64,000 bases of DNA from Legionella sp. (GTDB lineage: Bacteria > Pseudomonadota > Gammaproteobacteria > Legionellales > Legionellaceae): the NCBI GenBank assembly GCA_002786165.1, contig PEQK01000017.1:1-64000 (forward strand), in the 5' to 3' direction. A program made the position numbers and the translations under genes. This document shows, in pieces, positions 36,301 to 44,498 of this stretch (within the stretch, counting starts at the first letter, position 1; each line of letters begins with the position of its first letter). Below the pieces are notes generated by a model. That model had not been told where the DNA came from, ran no database searches, and saw only the letters and a list, made by a program, of their open reading frames with translations.

Positions 36301-37074
36301 CAATTGAGTATATTTTCCAGAACCAATGTACGCTCTGTTTTCAATATTACCCTGTGCATCAAAAAATAATTTATCACTCGCATAGGCCACGCCATTTTCA
36401 AAAATATGTCGGGCTGATGTTGCATAAATATTCAAGGCCTTTAAGTTGTTATTCAGAGTAATATCCCCTTGAGTAGACATAAACGATAAACGATACGCTT
36501 TGTCATACTCAAAAGAGCTCACAATACTGGCTGCTTTTACAGAAATATCACACTCACGCGCAATAGAATGTGACAATGAAACATCGTCTTTTGTAACCAA
36601 AGATAAACTTTTATTCACTTGGTATTTTGCATATTTCCCAAGTCCCGCAACAAATTTCGCTGCGTCACTAAAATGCTCGATGTCATAGACGACATTCTCC
36701 AACGCCCCGCCACCTTCTAATTCGGCTGCTTTCGCTTGCACATACAACGTATTTTTTTTATCTGAACCTTGTGGCAGAACCCGCACAAAACCCGTATGCC
36801 GATATTTATCGGCCACTATCCCAGACTGACCGGCATAGCTTAATTGACTATCGTCTTGCAAAGAGTGCGCGATCAAACTGCTGTCGATTAACTCAGGGTG
36901 CGCAGTATAGGCAAACTTTATGGCGTCAATTTGAGCCTGTGAATCATCAGACAAATGAAACAATCCTGCCCCATGCAAAGAGTCTCCTTTCATGCTCGAG
37001 TGTTTCAGAGATAACCCGTGTTGCTGTCCTATTTGAGTATTATCTAGTGTGATATTAAAATTATCTAAGGACAT
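33346..37074 (-). CDS. FHA/CdiA-like haemagglutinin-repeat protein without export signals, 1,242 residues
   Basis: The chain is built of beta-helix repeats like the FHA-2 region of CdiA/FhaB: units such as VISQGINYIEGKKGVDFKAK-like DFISQGINYIEGKKG, NIEMRAKKRIIWDV and VQDQQDTRQTKTQSLSLS, followed by HVIEGINSKGHEVEVDKTHM-like HVIEGINSKGHE. Around residue 1,020 a basic linker (RSRRRKNRK) leads to a C-terminal helical region with a hydrophobic patch (VGLAGAAPPVAAGLLI). No signal peptide, no TPS secretion domain and no VENN motif are visible; the start lies 14 bp inside the small membrane-protein gene, so it is translationally coupled. Family members are normally exported by a TpsB partner, which is absent. 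It may be a headless derivative or use another secretion route. Confidence 0.7.
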   Translation of the reverse strand: MSLDNFNITLDNTQIGQQHGLSLKHSSMKGDSLHGAGLFHLSDDSQAQIDAIKFAYTAHPELIDSSLIAHSLQDDSQLSYAGQSGIVADKYRHTGFVRVLPQGSDKKNTLYVQAKAAELEGGGALENVVYDIEHFSDAAKFVAGLGKYAKYQVNKSLSLVTKDDVSLSHSIARECDISVKAASIVSSFEYDKAYRLSFMSTQGDITLNNNLKALNIYATSARHIFENGVAYASDKLFFDAQGNIENRAYIGSGKYTQLLAKGNVLNLCKEQAYQGQYDSRRYYQAGVIAGGTGADTDGIGLYIKADGRVIAEASDFISQGINYIEGKKGVDFKAKYHVYTSLQQTQDVHCGDKHKSRWNILNDAKLAWDKVRDKKIQTLVTDTDIGTSHVYSGSARNIIRSGEGEVTSIAAQFVSPEGTDVYARGDVKLYGLKTNNRVLENVNYRLDWFDAQRDHVYQSSQPTLCLDNGTTRIHSAEGNIDARGAYFIGSGNIEMRAKKRIIWDVDVLNHDMTEKSRSLEWSIPGMGAWDSYKRGGRVGEVGAAFDPSLGKMRSLYHSQSGSEQLANTTNLGIDLANTGNNLMRGMTQGTMKNELLARYGLGHDGHFSPSVTLSYTQKKTKTQFQTQGQGGIQRGGHAVFIAGEGIDIGGGDFHVDGNMEFNTPSLIVHGKPLHSTTHQTAHTESFGIVGAEGIQSLGLSVNKTNTSSTHYINTILSAGGNMSLHHNGGKMQKCILNTSNLQSQSWNAKIVTLTVQDQQDTRQTKTQSLSLSTTCQVGFYQGKSDKHTTTQHSGIHVIEGINSKGHEVEVDKTHMIGGKITTDGVNHFKTGQLIAESLPDTEDFHGLGLSGNPHDLGRAFGHKPSDTAGEPLIASLAFQMDANDYVAMQIPVIYGREGTKLDTPNVQGGIVTQHPEGAIVIKNHHTHFAVDIPLTNELYLKNAQTHVSGAEDRLNTLLHPKPFHHDPVDFGRPEPIVPVKEDAIDTALHRSRRRKNRKVSSRADEHIDPISDAKAPVFTNAQKNPKNQNTTAVATLAEAYGGAVFEEMAKGIDANILEKTSHSNISKKEHLKGGKHVRKLGGLWSLGMNSELALLDDNVAKEDTFKKGAALTVVDACIDWGIKAGLKKVGLAGAAPPVAAGLLISEVADVFYDEETIQHIRQQGVDNLEQAQDYYRHGRFFSSLIMQRAAVDKIAFTTLAEAGHKLINKSNVLADSMVAGFNTLLNKNEPEQSNHIDLPQRP

Positions 37075-37339
37075 TCGTCCATCTATCTGTCCAGATTTGG
37101 CGGCAATGAACCTGTTCTAGTGCTCGTTGATTGGAAATCTCTTTTCTATAATAACTTGCTCCCGCAGCTACCGCGGCCACACAAGTCGCAGTGGTACCTA
37201 TTATTAACTGCGTTCCATACGCAGTCACAAGCACTGCCCCGCCAGGAATCATACCCAATAAAATTGCTCCTCCTGCCAAAGCACAACAGCCTAAAACAAT
37301 GCTGATTTTTCCAGAGTTATTTTCTAATGCATCAATCAT
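37061..37339 (-). CDS. Small two-helix membrane protein, 92 residues
   Basis: Two hydrophobic segments (SIVLGCCALAGGAILLGMI and GTQLIIGTTATCVAAVAAG) are followed by a basic tail. The ribosome site GAGGAG touches the first Met codon at 37345 and is six bases from the second at 37339, so the latter is taken as start, MIDALENNSGK. A truncated relative at 39777-39881 begins MFETLESNSGK, which supports this choice. It overlaps the FHA-like gene by 14 bp and follows the 300-residue membrane protein gene by 10 bases of spacing or less. Such a small holin-like protein next to a large exoprotein could assist export, which is a hypothesis. Confidence 0.7.
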   Translation of the reverse strand: MIDALENNSGKISIVLGCCALAGGAILLGMIPGGAVLVTAYGTQLIIGTTATCVAAVAAGASYYRKEISNQRALEQVHCRQIWTDRWTNVLR

Positions 37340-37349
37340 TTCCATCTCC

Positions 37350-38240
37350 TCAATTCAATCTGTTTTCTACTACATTGGCTATACGGTTTCCAGCCAGACG
37401 TACCGTGGCATCTAAATCTCCCAATAATTCGCGAGCAACCTCTAGCACCTTCTGATGATGTTCTTCATAATTTGAATGCGCCTCTTCTACCAATGCAACA
37501 GTAATTCGACGCATCTCTTCGTTTGTTGTCCAATTCTCAAACTCTCCTTTTGGATAGGTTTTCACCAACTCATGATATGCGGCTAATAATTCAGAATGTG
37601 TTGAACAAGATTCTTTACTGCTTTGAGATTTTTCACTTTGGAAATAGGTTATTCCTTTAATCGATACATCAGAGTGTTTCTTACTAGCATCAAGACGCTT
37701 ACTTAGCTCTGAAGCCTCTGAATAATATTCTCTTATATTTCGCGATATAGCTCTTTTATCATCACCTGCTTCTGTCATGAATGACTCATATCTTTCCATT
37801 GCATGTGTGATCAACTCAAGCCGGTCTCTTAACGGTGCTTGTGGTGCAACTGGTGGTTCACTTCTACAAAGAGTTGAAAGTACCGAAAAAACGGTACTAA
37901 TCAGTCGACACAAAACAACGAGCGTATGTAACAAAGACAATACAAATACACCTAATGTTTTTAATCCAATATAAGCAGCACGCTGCCCATCAGCATAGTT
38001 TTCTTTGGATAGCTCATACAACCACCTATAAAAATAGCAAGCGCGCCCTACAGCAGCCAATGATTCGAGCAAAGTGGCTACAGTCAAAACCAAATATTTA
38101 CAAGGGGAAACAACAATGTTTCCTAACTCCCATCCAAATTCTTGATACGATGCAAATGGCTTTACAACATAAGCACCTGGATGCTGAAATAAATCCTTTT
38201 TCAACTCATTCTCTGCAATAGGAGTAAAATATCTATTCAT
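37350..38240 (-). CDS. TTNE/EEHH-family membrane protein, copy 3
   Basis: Two hydrophobic segments (LVLTVATLLESLAAVG and VFVLSLLHTLVVLCRLIST) are followed by a long helical domain. This contains ITYFQ, ELLAAYHELVKTYPKGEFE, WTTNEEMRRITVALVEEAHS and NYEEHHQKVLEVARELLGD. The family is unknown to me. Copies at 38249-39037 and 39884-40516 share these motifs, the first at high DNA identity. Start at ATG 38240 with GAGGG upstream; a GTG at 38252 overlapping the previous stop is the alternative. It is coupled to the small two-helix gene downstream. Confidence 0.72.
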   Translation of the reverse strand: MNRYFTPIAENELKKDLFQHPGAYVVKPFASYQEFGWELGNIVVSPCKYLVLTVATLLESLAAVGRACYFYRWLYELSKENYADGQRAAYIGLKTLGVFVLSLLHTLVVLCRLISTVFSVLSTLCRSEPPVAPQAPLRDRLELITHAMERYESFMTEAGDDKRAISRNIREYYSEASELSKRLDASKKHSDVSIKGITYFQSEKSQSSKESCSTHSELLAAYHELVKTYPKGEFENWTTNEEMRRITVALVEEAHSNYEEHHQKVLEVARELLGDLDATVRLAGNRIANVVENRLN

Positions 38241-38248
38241 TTCGTCCC

Positions 38249-39037
38249 TCACATCTTCATATTAGATTGATGAGTATCTGTATTGGCTATATGGTTTCTA
38301 ATCAGACGTACCGTGGCATCTAAATCTCCCAATAATTCACTAGCAACATCTAATACCTTCTGGTGATGTTCTTCATAATTTAAATGCGCCTCTTCTACCA
38401 GTGCAACAGTAATGCGACGCATCTCTTCGTTTGTTGTCCAATCCTCAAACTCTCCTGTCGGATAGGTCACAACCAACTCATGATATACCGCTAACAATTT
38501 AGAATATGTTGAACCAGATTCTCTACTGCTTTTAGATTTTCTATCCTGGAAATAGGTTATTCCTTTAATCAATACATCAGACTGTTTTTTATTAGCATCA
38601 AGACGCTTATTCAGATCTGAGGCTTCTGAATAATACTCACTGATACATTGCGATATAGCCCTTCTATTAGCACCGGCCTCTTTAATGAAATCTCTGTATC
38701 TTTGTATTGCATTTGAGATGGAGTTGTTATCTTTGGTTTGTGAAATCACCACACCATCTGTCTCACATTTTATAATATTCGAAAAAACGGTACTAATCAG
38801 TCGACACAAAACAACCAACGTATGTAACAAAGACAATACAAATAGCCCTAATGTTTTTAATCCAATATAAGCAGCATGCTGTCCATCAGCATAGTTTTCT
38901 TTGGATAGCTCATATAATGACCTGTATAAATAACAAGCGCGCCCTACAGCGGCCAATGCTTCGAGCAAAGTAGCCACAGTCAAAACCAAATATCTACTAA
39001 GATATTTCTTGGTTTTGATCAAAAATCGCTCGAACAT
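38249..39037 (-). CDS. TTNE/EEHH-family membrane protein, copy 2
   Basis: Close paralogue of the gene downstream, with the same two hydrophobic segments (LVLTVATLLEALAAVG, LFVLSLLHTLVVLCRLIST) and C-terminal ITYFQ, WTTNEEMRR, YEEHHQKVLDVASELL. The N-terminus is shorter by about 35 residues (MFERFLIKTKKYLSRY), possibly because an IS insertion and deletion upstream removed its original start. Only a weak AAAGG precedes the ATG. The middle linker differs most from copy 3. Near-identical DNA in the flanking blocks points to a recent tandem duplication. Confidence 0.7.
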   Translation of the reverse strand: MFERFLIKTKKYLSRYLVLTVATLLEALAAVGRACYLYRSLYELSKENYADGQHAAYIGLKTLGLFVLSLLHTLVVLCRLISTVFSNIIKCETDGVVISQTKDNNSISNAIQRYRDFIKEAGANRRAISQCISEYYSEASDLNKRLDANKKQSDVLIKGITYFQDRKSKSSRESGSTYSKLLAVYHELVVTYPTGEFEDWTTNEEMRRITVALVEEAHLNYEEHHQKVLDVASELLGDLDATVRLIRNHIANTDTHQSNMKM

Positions 39038-39167
39038 ACCTTTGGAATTGGTGCGACACTAAATAATTAAATACATCTTCCACCATCTTATCTATCTCAA
39101 ATCTTGACGTTGGAAATGTAGCCCAAGGAAAAACAGAATAGTAAATACAGATACTAGAGACTTATTA

Positions 39168-39808
39168 CTATGAGTAGAGCAACAGCAATACATAAATAAT
39201 GAGTCCGCGGGGAGGTTTTCGGCCCCATATAGCCATTTGTAGCGCATCTATGACCAATTTCTTTGTCATACGTTCCGACATGGCCCAGCCAACAACCTTA
39301 CGTGAATACAAATCTATAACAACAGCGAGATAGAGCCAGCCTTCTTCTATCCAGCAGTACGTTATATCACTGACCCATTTTTCATTGGGTTTATAGGCAA
39401 AGAAATGCTGCTGTAACAAATTAGGGGCAACAGGTAACTGATGGTTGCTGTTTGTTGTTGCTTTGAATTTTTTCGCCGCTTTTTTTAAGAAGGCATTCTC
39501 CTCAGTAAGCCTCGTGTTTTCTCGTTTCAAACGAGCTAATTCCGCTTGTTGAAGCTTTTGATTTTCCAGTGTATTACCACCTTGTTTGCGTTGGGCACGC
39601 CACGAATACAAAAGCGATTCTGCCAAATCAAGATCTTTTGCCACTTGAGGTACGCCTTCTTTATCTGCCCGTTCTAAAGCTTGATCTTTAAATTGAGGAC
39701 TGTATTTCTTCCTGGTTAATTTTTGTTCCAAATAATTATTCTTCATTTTTCACCTCTGCTTAAGGATTTTACTCTCTTAGCAGGGTGGCCGACAGTTCAG
39801 GGCAGGAT
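39168..39808 (-). mobile_element. IS3-family element remnant (orfA fused to partial orfB)
   Basis: The 192-residue frame 39168-39746 begins as an IS3-type OrfA ([18 protein letters not shown], then [13 protein letters not shown] and a Leu-zipper [18 protein letters not shown]). It then jumps to OrfB at [17 protein letters not shown] with two DDE-core segments ([19 protein letters not shown]). The sequence between is deleted and the frame ends after GRKPPRGLI, before the last Asp and Glu. The element's left end appears to lie near 39808, inside a small membrane-protein gene. Confidence 0.8.
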
Positions 39809-39881
39809 CACCTCCAGTAGTTGTTACCCCAATAAGTACTAAACAAATTTTTCCAGAATTACTTTCTAATGTTTCAAACAT
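39777..39881 (-). pseudogene. Truncated copy of the small two-helix protein
   Basis: The frame from ATG 39881 (AGGAAG five bases upstream) reads MFETLESNSGKICLVLIGVT and then TTGG. This parallels MIDALENNSGK and SIVLGCCALAGG of the 37061-37339 gene. At about 39808 it runs into the IS3 end and stops at 39777. The second hydrophobic segment is lost. It directly follows copy 1 of the TTNE/EEHH family, so the ancestral unit was a two-gene pair. Confidence 0.65.
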
Positions 39882-39883
39882 GT

Positions 39884-40516
39884 CTACTTCCTCGTCATCG
39901 CTGTTGATCTTTCTAATACTTTAAATTCTCTAAAAACATCTTTTACGCTTTGCATTAGAATACCTGATTCAGATAACAATTCTTCAGCTATCCCCAAGAA
40001 TTTGGCATGATGTTCTTCGCAATTTGAGTGGGCTTGCTCAACCATTTGCAACGTCAAGCTGGTTTGTGCTTCATTGGTAGTTAGTCGCTCTAATCCAAGA
40101 ACAGGATAAGTCTTGAATAGTTCTTTGTATTCTCTAAGTAATTCGGAGTATCGAGAACTTCTGGGCTTTTTACTTGCATTTGGATAGTTTTGAAAATGGG
40201 TCATTCCTGCAACAGTCACAGAACTTTTCATTTTGGATTTTTCTATCGCAACTTGTTCTTCAAGAACAGAAAAATCTGAATCTTGTTCACGCAAAACAGC
40301 CTCGATTATCTCTTTATCTGCATCTACTTTCCGCAGAAATTCAACATATTCCTCTAGAGCATCTGTAACAAGTTTACTGTTTTGATCTAATAAATACGAC
40401 GAGGCGGTGTTTGACTGGGACTGTCTATTATAAACAACCCCAAAGAGTGTCAATATCGGAATAGCAATTGCACTAAATATCCCCATCGTTTTAAGATCTG
40501 GTAATTCATAGCTCAT
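39884..40516 (-). CDS. TTNE/EEHH-family membrane protein, copy 1 (diverged)
   Basis: 210 residues with one N-terminal hydrophobic segment (FSAIAIPILTLFGVVY) and a helical cytoplasmic-type domain. The domain shows MTHFQNYPN, SELLREYKELFKTYPVL, RLTTNEAQTS and EQAHSNCEEHHAKFLGIAEE, which align with the other two copies, although overall identity is low. It is the first gene of the minus-strand array. The 226 bp upstream, shared with a divergent secreted-protein gene, must hold its promoter. Function unknown. Confidence 0.68.
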   Translation of the reverse strand: MSYELPDLKTMGIFSAIAIPILTLFGVVYNRQSQSNTASSYLLDQNSKLVTDALEEYVEFLRKVDADKEIIEAVLREQDSDFSVLEEQVAIEKSKMKSSVTVAGMTHFQNYPNASKKPRSSRYSELLREYKELFKTYPVLGLERLTTNEAQTSLTLQMVEQAHSNCEEHHAKFLGIAEELLSESGILMQSVKDVFREFKVLERSTAMTRK

Positions 40517-40742
40517 AATAATCCCAATTCAAAATTAACTATTTTAAATCAATGCGTACTATATTGTTATTATTATTCAGCAATAAGGTGCGAATTATAT
40601 GATTTTGATCAAAACAAGAACACAGACAGTTTGAGGATAATCTTGTAAGATATTTCTTAGTGATCCTTCACTCGCCAAAAATGAATGCAAAAAATACCCA
40701 GCGATTATATAATCGCAACGTCCAATTAACTAAGGAATAGAT

Positions 40743-41081
40743 ATGTCGGTAAAAAAAATCGTACTCGCACTTGCAGCATCATCCATCTGGTTGACAAGCG
40801 CATACGCTGGATCAGAAGATTGGAAAGGCGTATTTGTCGTTCGAGGTAGCGACGGCAATGAATACACCATCCGTCACACCCCTAGCAACGTGCGTTTTCT
40901 CTTTATGAGCGCAGGACAATGCATGCATCTTAGCAAAGGCTCTTCTATAAATGGTTTGGTCATGCCTGAAAACATCGACTTATGCACCAATCTGAATGTT
41001 GATGATTTCACCAAAGAAATGCAAAAACTCGGTGTCATTATCAATGAGTCTATTGAGATGGGACAAACTTATACCGTCTAA
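40743..41081 (+). CDS. Small secreted protein, 112 residues
   Basis: A clear Sec signal peptide (MSVKKIVLALAASSIWLTSA, cleavage after AYA) precedes a mature chain of about 89 residues with two Cys. AAGGA lies seven bases before the ATG and a strong hairpin follows the stop, so it is a single-gene transcript. I recognise no family. Its part MPENIDLCTNLNVDDFTKEM is repeated, at identical DNA, in the pseudogene at 44499. Confidence 0.75.
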   Translation: MSVKKIVLALAASSIWLTSAYAGSEDWKGVFVVRGSDGNEYTIRHTPSNVRFLFMSAGQCMHLSKGSSINGLVMPENIDLCTNLNVDDFTKEMQKLGVIINESIEMGQTYTV

Positions 41082-41087
41082 ATTTTT

Positions 41088-41116
41088 AAACACCGAATAG
41101 TATTTATTCGGTGTTT
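41088..41116 (+). terminator. Terminator of the small secreted protein gene
   Basis: A perfect 12-bp stem, AAACACCGAATA with TATTCGGTGTTT, around a five-base loop, starting six bases after the stop codon. Confidence 0.75.
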
Positions 41117-41267
41117 CATTGACCTACTAAAAGGTCGTACAATGAGAAGCTACATTTGCATCAATATATGAGTATTCGAAGACCAATCTTTCTCCCAAAG
41201 ATGTAAAAGAATTAAGTGGATACTAATTGTACGTAGTGAGTATAGGTGCTAGTATAAGGTGGTTTAA

Positions 41268-42164
41268 TTGTCACGAGTTATTATCATGTGGTCAAAAGGA
41301 TTTGAAAAAATACAAACAATCCTAAAACCCAAATTAAGTCTTATTACTAATAAGAACTATACCACTATTCAACGTAGTCCATCGGGCGACTATGTTCGTG
41401 AAGAAAATCTTATTAGGACTATTCCTAATACCTCTGGTTACGTTATTCAAATCACACATGATCAAAAAGAAACCGAATCCTCTGAAGTTTACTCAGCACG
41501 TTGTCAGAGTTTTGTAAAACAACACATCAAACCCGGTTGTTACACTTTTTTTGTTTGTGCAACTGTGATCACGGGTAACGAAGCGACTAGAAAACAAATC
41601 AAACAAAAATTTTTTGATAAAACCGTATTGTCAACAGAAGAAATAAAACATATTACGCCTGGTCATATTGCGGTGTATACCACCGAAGGACATTTTATCA
41701 GTTATCGACGTCAAAGTAAGAGAAAAGTAATCACGCAGGATGAATCAATCGCTATAGATGTGAAAGGCTCTATTTCAGAAAAACAACAAGTCTCCACTTA
41801 TCTGGCAGTCATTCCCAGGCATCTTTTTCCAAACTGTTCTATTATTGGTGCACACGAAAGAGCTGATATGTATCATCTTAACGCGAGCGATGATCCATAT
41901 GATAAAAAAGACAATTGTGCTACGGTTATACAAAAAGAATTTTTGAATAAAAAATATAGAGAAAAAATGAATCCTATCGCAACTTTTTTATCTCTTATTG
42001 TTGCTGCCTATGAAGCATCTCAACCTACCAAGAAACACAAGGAACATATGCTTCGATTTATTAGAGAAACAGGTATAGGTCGTCAGCTTGATCGTATACA
42101 TGAGGATGAAAAGAGATATAAAAACAATCCCATCCCTGAAAAACAGGTTGATTTTACGTTTTGA
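41268..42164 (+). CDS. Possible permuted papain-fold (YiiX-like) hydrolase, 298 residues
   Basis: The centre reads PGHIAVYTTEGHFISYRRQ, and about 75 residues on YDKKDNCATVIQKEF. A His in an H-(I/V)-(G/A)-(I/V)-Y strand followed much later by an N-C-(S/A) helix start is the order seen in permuted NlpC/P60-type (YiiX) cysteine hydrolases. The assignment rests on this pattern only. There is no signal peptide. The TTG at 41268 has AAGGTGG upstream; ATG 41286 has no clear ribosome site. The C-terminal 70 residues exist again as a fragment at 47403-47571. Confidence 0.5.
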   Translation: MSRVIIMWSKGFEKIQTILKPKLSLITNKNYTTIQRSPSGDYVREENLIRTIPNTSGYVIQITHDQKETESSEVYSARCQSFVKQHIKPGCYTFFVCATVITGNEATRKQIKQKFFDKTVLSTEEIKHITPGHIAVYTTEGHFISYRRQSKRKVITQDESIAIDVKGSISEKQQVSTYLAVIPRHLFPNCSIIGAHERADMYHLNASDDPYDKKDNCATVIQKEFLNKKYREKMNPIATFLSLIVAAYEASQPTKKHKEHMLRFIRETGIGRQLDRIHEDEKRYKNNPIPEKQVDFTF

Positions 42165-42230
42165 TCTTGTTGTTGTTTATTTAAACTGATACCAGAATGA
42201 ATTCAGTTCATACATATTTGGAGAATAAAA

Positions 42231-42686
42231 ATGATAGCGCATCATATTCGTCTTTTTAGGCATGTCGACAGCATACCTCTCACTTGGGCATTACCCAAAT
42301 CTTGGCTAAGTTCCAAAGCACTAGTTTCTGAAATTACAGGGATTAAAAAACAGATCGATCAAAGCTTTAAATATTACAACATGAACCCACCAGCAATGGT
42401 CAAATACTTTAAATCCCTTGAAAACGCAGTGAAATTAGCAGACCGATTAGTGGATACACCGCTTGAAGAAAATGACAAAATTGTAATAGCAGAAGCCTAT
42501 GCGCAATATGCTACAGCTCTAAGAGAATACGAACCTTTCGAAGTCACTAAATGTACGGATGCTTTATCCAAGGCCAAACATTTTGATTCACACAATCAAC
42601 TTGCCCAAGATTTAGCGTTTGATTTAGGTTTTAATGATTATTTTCAAGAGCAGGAAGAATCTTCAACGAAGGTAAAACATCCATAA
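42231..42686 (+). CDS. Hypothetical helical protein, 151 residues
   Basis: A soluble, mostly helical protein with an acidic tail (YFQEQEESSTKV). GGAG lies seven bases before the ATG. No family is recognised. A decayed copy of its 3' half is found at about 44590-44740, fused to a fragment of the small secreted protein gene. It is the second of three consecutive orphans on this strand. Confidence 0.6.
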   Translation: MIAHHIRLFRHVDSIPLTWALPKSWLSSKALVSEITGIKKQIDQSFKYYNMNPPAMVKYFKSLENAVKLADRLVDTPLEENDKIVIAEAYAQYATALREYEPFEVTKCTDALSKAKHFDSHNQLAQDLAFDLGFNDYFQEQEESSTKVKHP

Positions 42687-42800
42687 TATCAGCTAAATTA
42701 CTGATTCATTCTTTGACCATAAACTATTTTTTACCTTGCTCAATATAGGGTTATAAAAAATTTAGTGTGTTGTAATACCAACGTTTTTAGGAAAAAATAT

Positions 42801-43610
42801 ATGAGATTAAAACCGCAAATTGAAGTCCAACGGGACCTATTAAGTAGAAACCAGGCTTCCATGCTAAACCTGCGTTATAGATTATGGCATACTTATGCAG
42901 AGGCTACTCGACCCAATGCTGAGTATGTTTTTCGAAATGACCCCATTCATGCTGAGATTACAGAAGCATTGCGTGTCATTGAAGATATTCAAGCCTGGCA
43001 TCCAACTTGGCTTTCGTCCTATATTGACTTTGATAAAGATATGTATATTGCGTGCACAAACAAAAGTAAAATGCTAGTAGATTCTTTGAGAGCTTATCAA
43101 CAAACAAAAGAAGCAGACTCTTCACTCACTGCGCTGCAATATCGCGAGGCTCTAGCTGATTTGAAAATGTTGTATGAACTTGCTGTTCAAAAAAATGATC
43201 TTAATTACGGCAGTAGAAGGCTACTAGCTCTTTCAGCTGCTATGATGTTGGGTTTGTATCTCACATTTCCAACTTTGATTATGCCAGCCGTAGTCGCTGC
43301 GTTATTTTTGATCCCCATTTTTCTACTGATAGTACTTTCTTTGGCACTGACTGGCGGCGTGGATTTTTCGTTTGCCCCGGGTATGCTTTCATTGATGAAT
43401 CTAGCTGTATTTTTCGCTCTTTCTATTGGAATCATTGGCATGACTATGAATATCATGAACCCTAGCCCACAAGGCTCTCTTCGATTGGCAACAGCTTTAG
43501 ATAATTTAATTCTTGCCTGCAAGAAACATTGTCCGGTACCAGAAATAATTGATGACACGGCAAGTGATAGCGCATCTATTTCAAGCGACAGCTCATCCAT
43601 GACTTATTAG
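42801..43610 (+). CDS. Hypothetical membrane protein, 269 residues
   Basis: A charged N-terminal half of about 145 residues is followed by three or four hydrophobic segments (LLALSAAMMLGLYLTFP, VVAALFLIPIFLLIVLSLAL, MLSLMNLAVFFALSIGIIG) and a Ser-rich acidic tail. The ATG at 42801 with TAGGA upstream is preferred to the GTG at 42765. No family is recognised. The layout (cytosolic head, hairpin membrane anchor, Ser/Asp tail) is common in effector-like proteins of intracellular bacteria, which is suggestive only. Confidence 0.65.
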   Translation: MRLKPQIEVQRDLLSRNQASMLNLRYRLWHTYAEATRPNAEYVFRNDPIHAEITEALRVIEDIQAWHPTWLSSYIDFDKDMYIACTNKSKMLVDSLRAYQQTKEADSSLTALQYREALADLKMLYELAVQKNDLNYGSRRLLALSAAMMLGLYLTFPTLIMPAVVAALFLIPIFLLIVLSLALTGGVDFSFAPGMLSLMNLAVFFALSIGIIGMTMNIMNPSPQGSLRLATALDNLILACKKHCPVPEIIDDTASDSASISSDSSSMTY

Positions 43611-43637
43611 TCTATCTAAATGAAGAGCCCTTTAGTG

Positions 43638-43686
43638 CTATTCAGCAGAGTTACTGTGATTTTTCCACATTAATTCTGCTGAATAG
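43638..43686. terminator. 16-bp inverted repeat between convergent genes
   Basis: CTATTCAGCAGAGTTA at 43638-43653 pairs with TAATTCTGCTGAATAG at 43671-43686 with one mismatch, around a 17-base loop containing TTTTT. It lies between a plus-strand and a minus-strand gene end and may terminate from both sides. The following 187 bp hold no recognised gene. Confidence 0.5.
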
Positions 43687-43873
43687 CTACGAAAATCATA
43701 ACTTTGCGAATTCTATAAAATGGCATAAGAAGCCTTACTTGTATCCTTTCATCCATGTAAACGATGTCGAACGCTCTCGCACTCAAATCGTCTTAGTGGC
43801 AGCAATGGTTGTTAGATCATGAAAAACAACGCATAGGAAAGAGCTTTTGATCTATCTAAGACCTCATACACTA

Positions 43874-44353
43874 CTAATAAAACGTCCAATAGATCGTGCT
43901 AGATTGATTTTTTTCGCAACTTCCTCGGATATAACTATACTTTGCGTCCATATTAGACAAAGATAAAATAGAACCTGTGATTGTTATCACGGAATTTATA
44001 CCTAAAAGACTATCGCCAGGGGAACGCTCTTTTTGTGACTCAATGGTCACAAACTTATCGTTTCCACATTGATAACTGAGCTCTATATTAGCCGCAAGTA
44101 ACCAAATTAAAACATAAGAAGGGATATACAGTTGAAGTGGCTGACTCTGCTTTTTATCTGGAATAGTCATGGGGAGTTTGTTTTCATCGGAATAAAAACC
44201 ATTGTTTAATGTATGTGCGATGAGTGTACAAGTTTCGCCAGTGTTGTTTTTTATCACCACATTAAATGCGCGCTCATTATAAGATTTACAAGAAGCCCCC
44301 GCAAATGCGAAGGAAGTATAGAGGATAGTGAAGAGCAAGAATAATTTTTTCAT
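43874..44353 (-). CDS. Secreted protein, about 159 residues
   Basis: A signal peptide (MKKLFLLFTILYTSFAFA, cleavage after AFA) precedes a mature chain with four Cys (SCKSY, GETCTLI, YQCGND, GSCEKN). The start is taken at ATG 44353 because it begins the signal sequence; the frame is open nine codons further up. No family is recognised. A beta-rich pattern is likely. Confidence 0.65.
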   Translation of the reverse strand: MKKLFLLFTILYTSFAFAGASCKSYNERAFNVVIKNNTGETCTLIAHTLNNGFYSDENKLPMTIPDKKQSQPLQLYIPSYVLIWLLAANIELSYQCGNDKFVTIESQKERSPGDSLLGINSVITITGSILSLSNMDAKYSYIRGSCEKNQSSTIYWTFY

Positions 44354-44498
44354 GAATAACCCGGGATATTTTTGAATCATTATAACACAAAAAATACATA
44401 TTTAAATCTAAATGAAATATGTAATCTAGCTATGGGAGCGTTGTATCTCCATCTTTGCAACATAGTATTTCATTCGACAAAACTCATAGTTGCGATAC

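Noticed and set aside
33346..37074. Classical CdiA contact-dependent inhibition toxin
   Set aside because: No signal peptide, TPS domain, VENN motif, TpsB partner or small immunity gene at the 3' end could be identified.
39038..39167. About 40-50 open codons upstream of copy 2 of the TTNE/EEHH family
   Set aside because: No usable start, unrelated in sequence to copy 3, and situated at an IS deletion junction; coding could not be supported.
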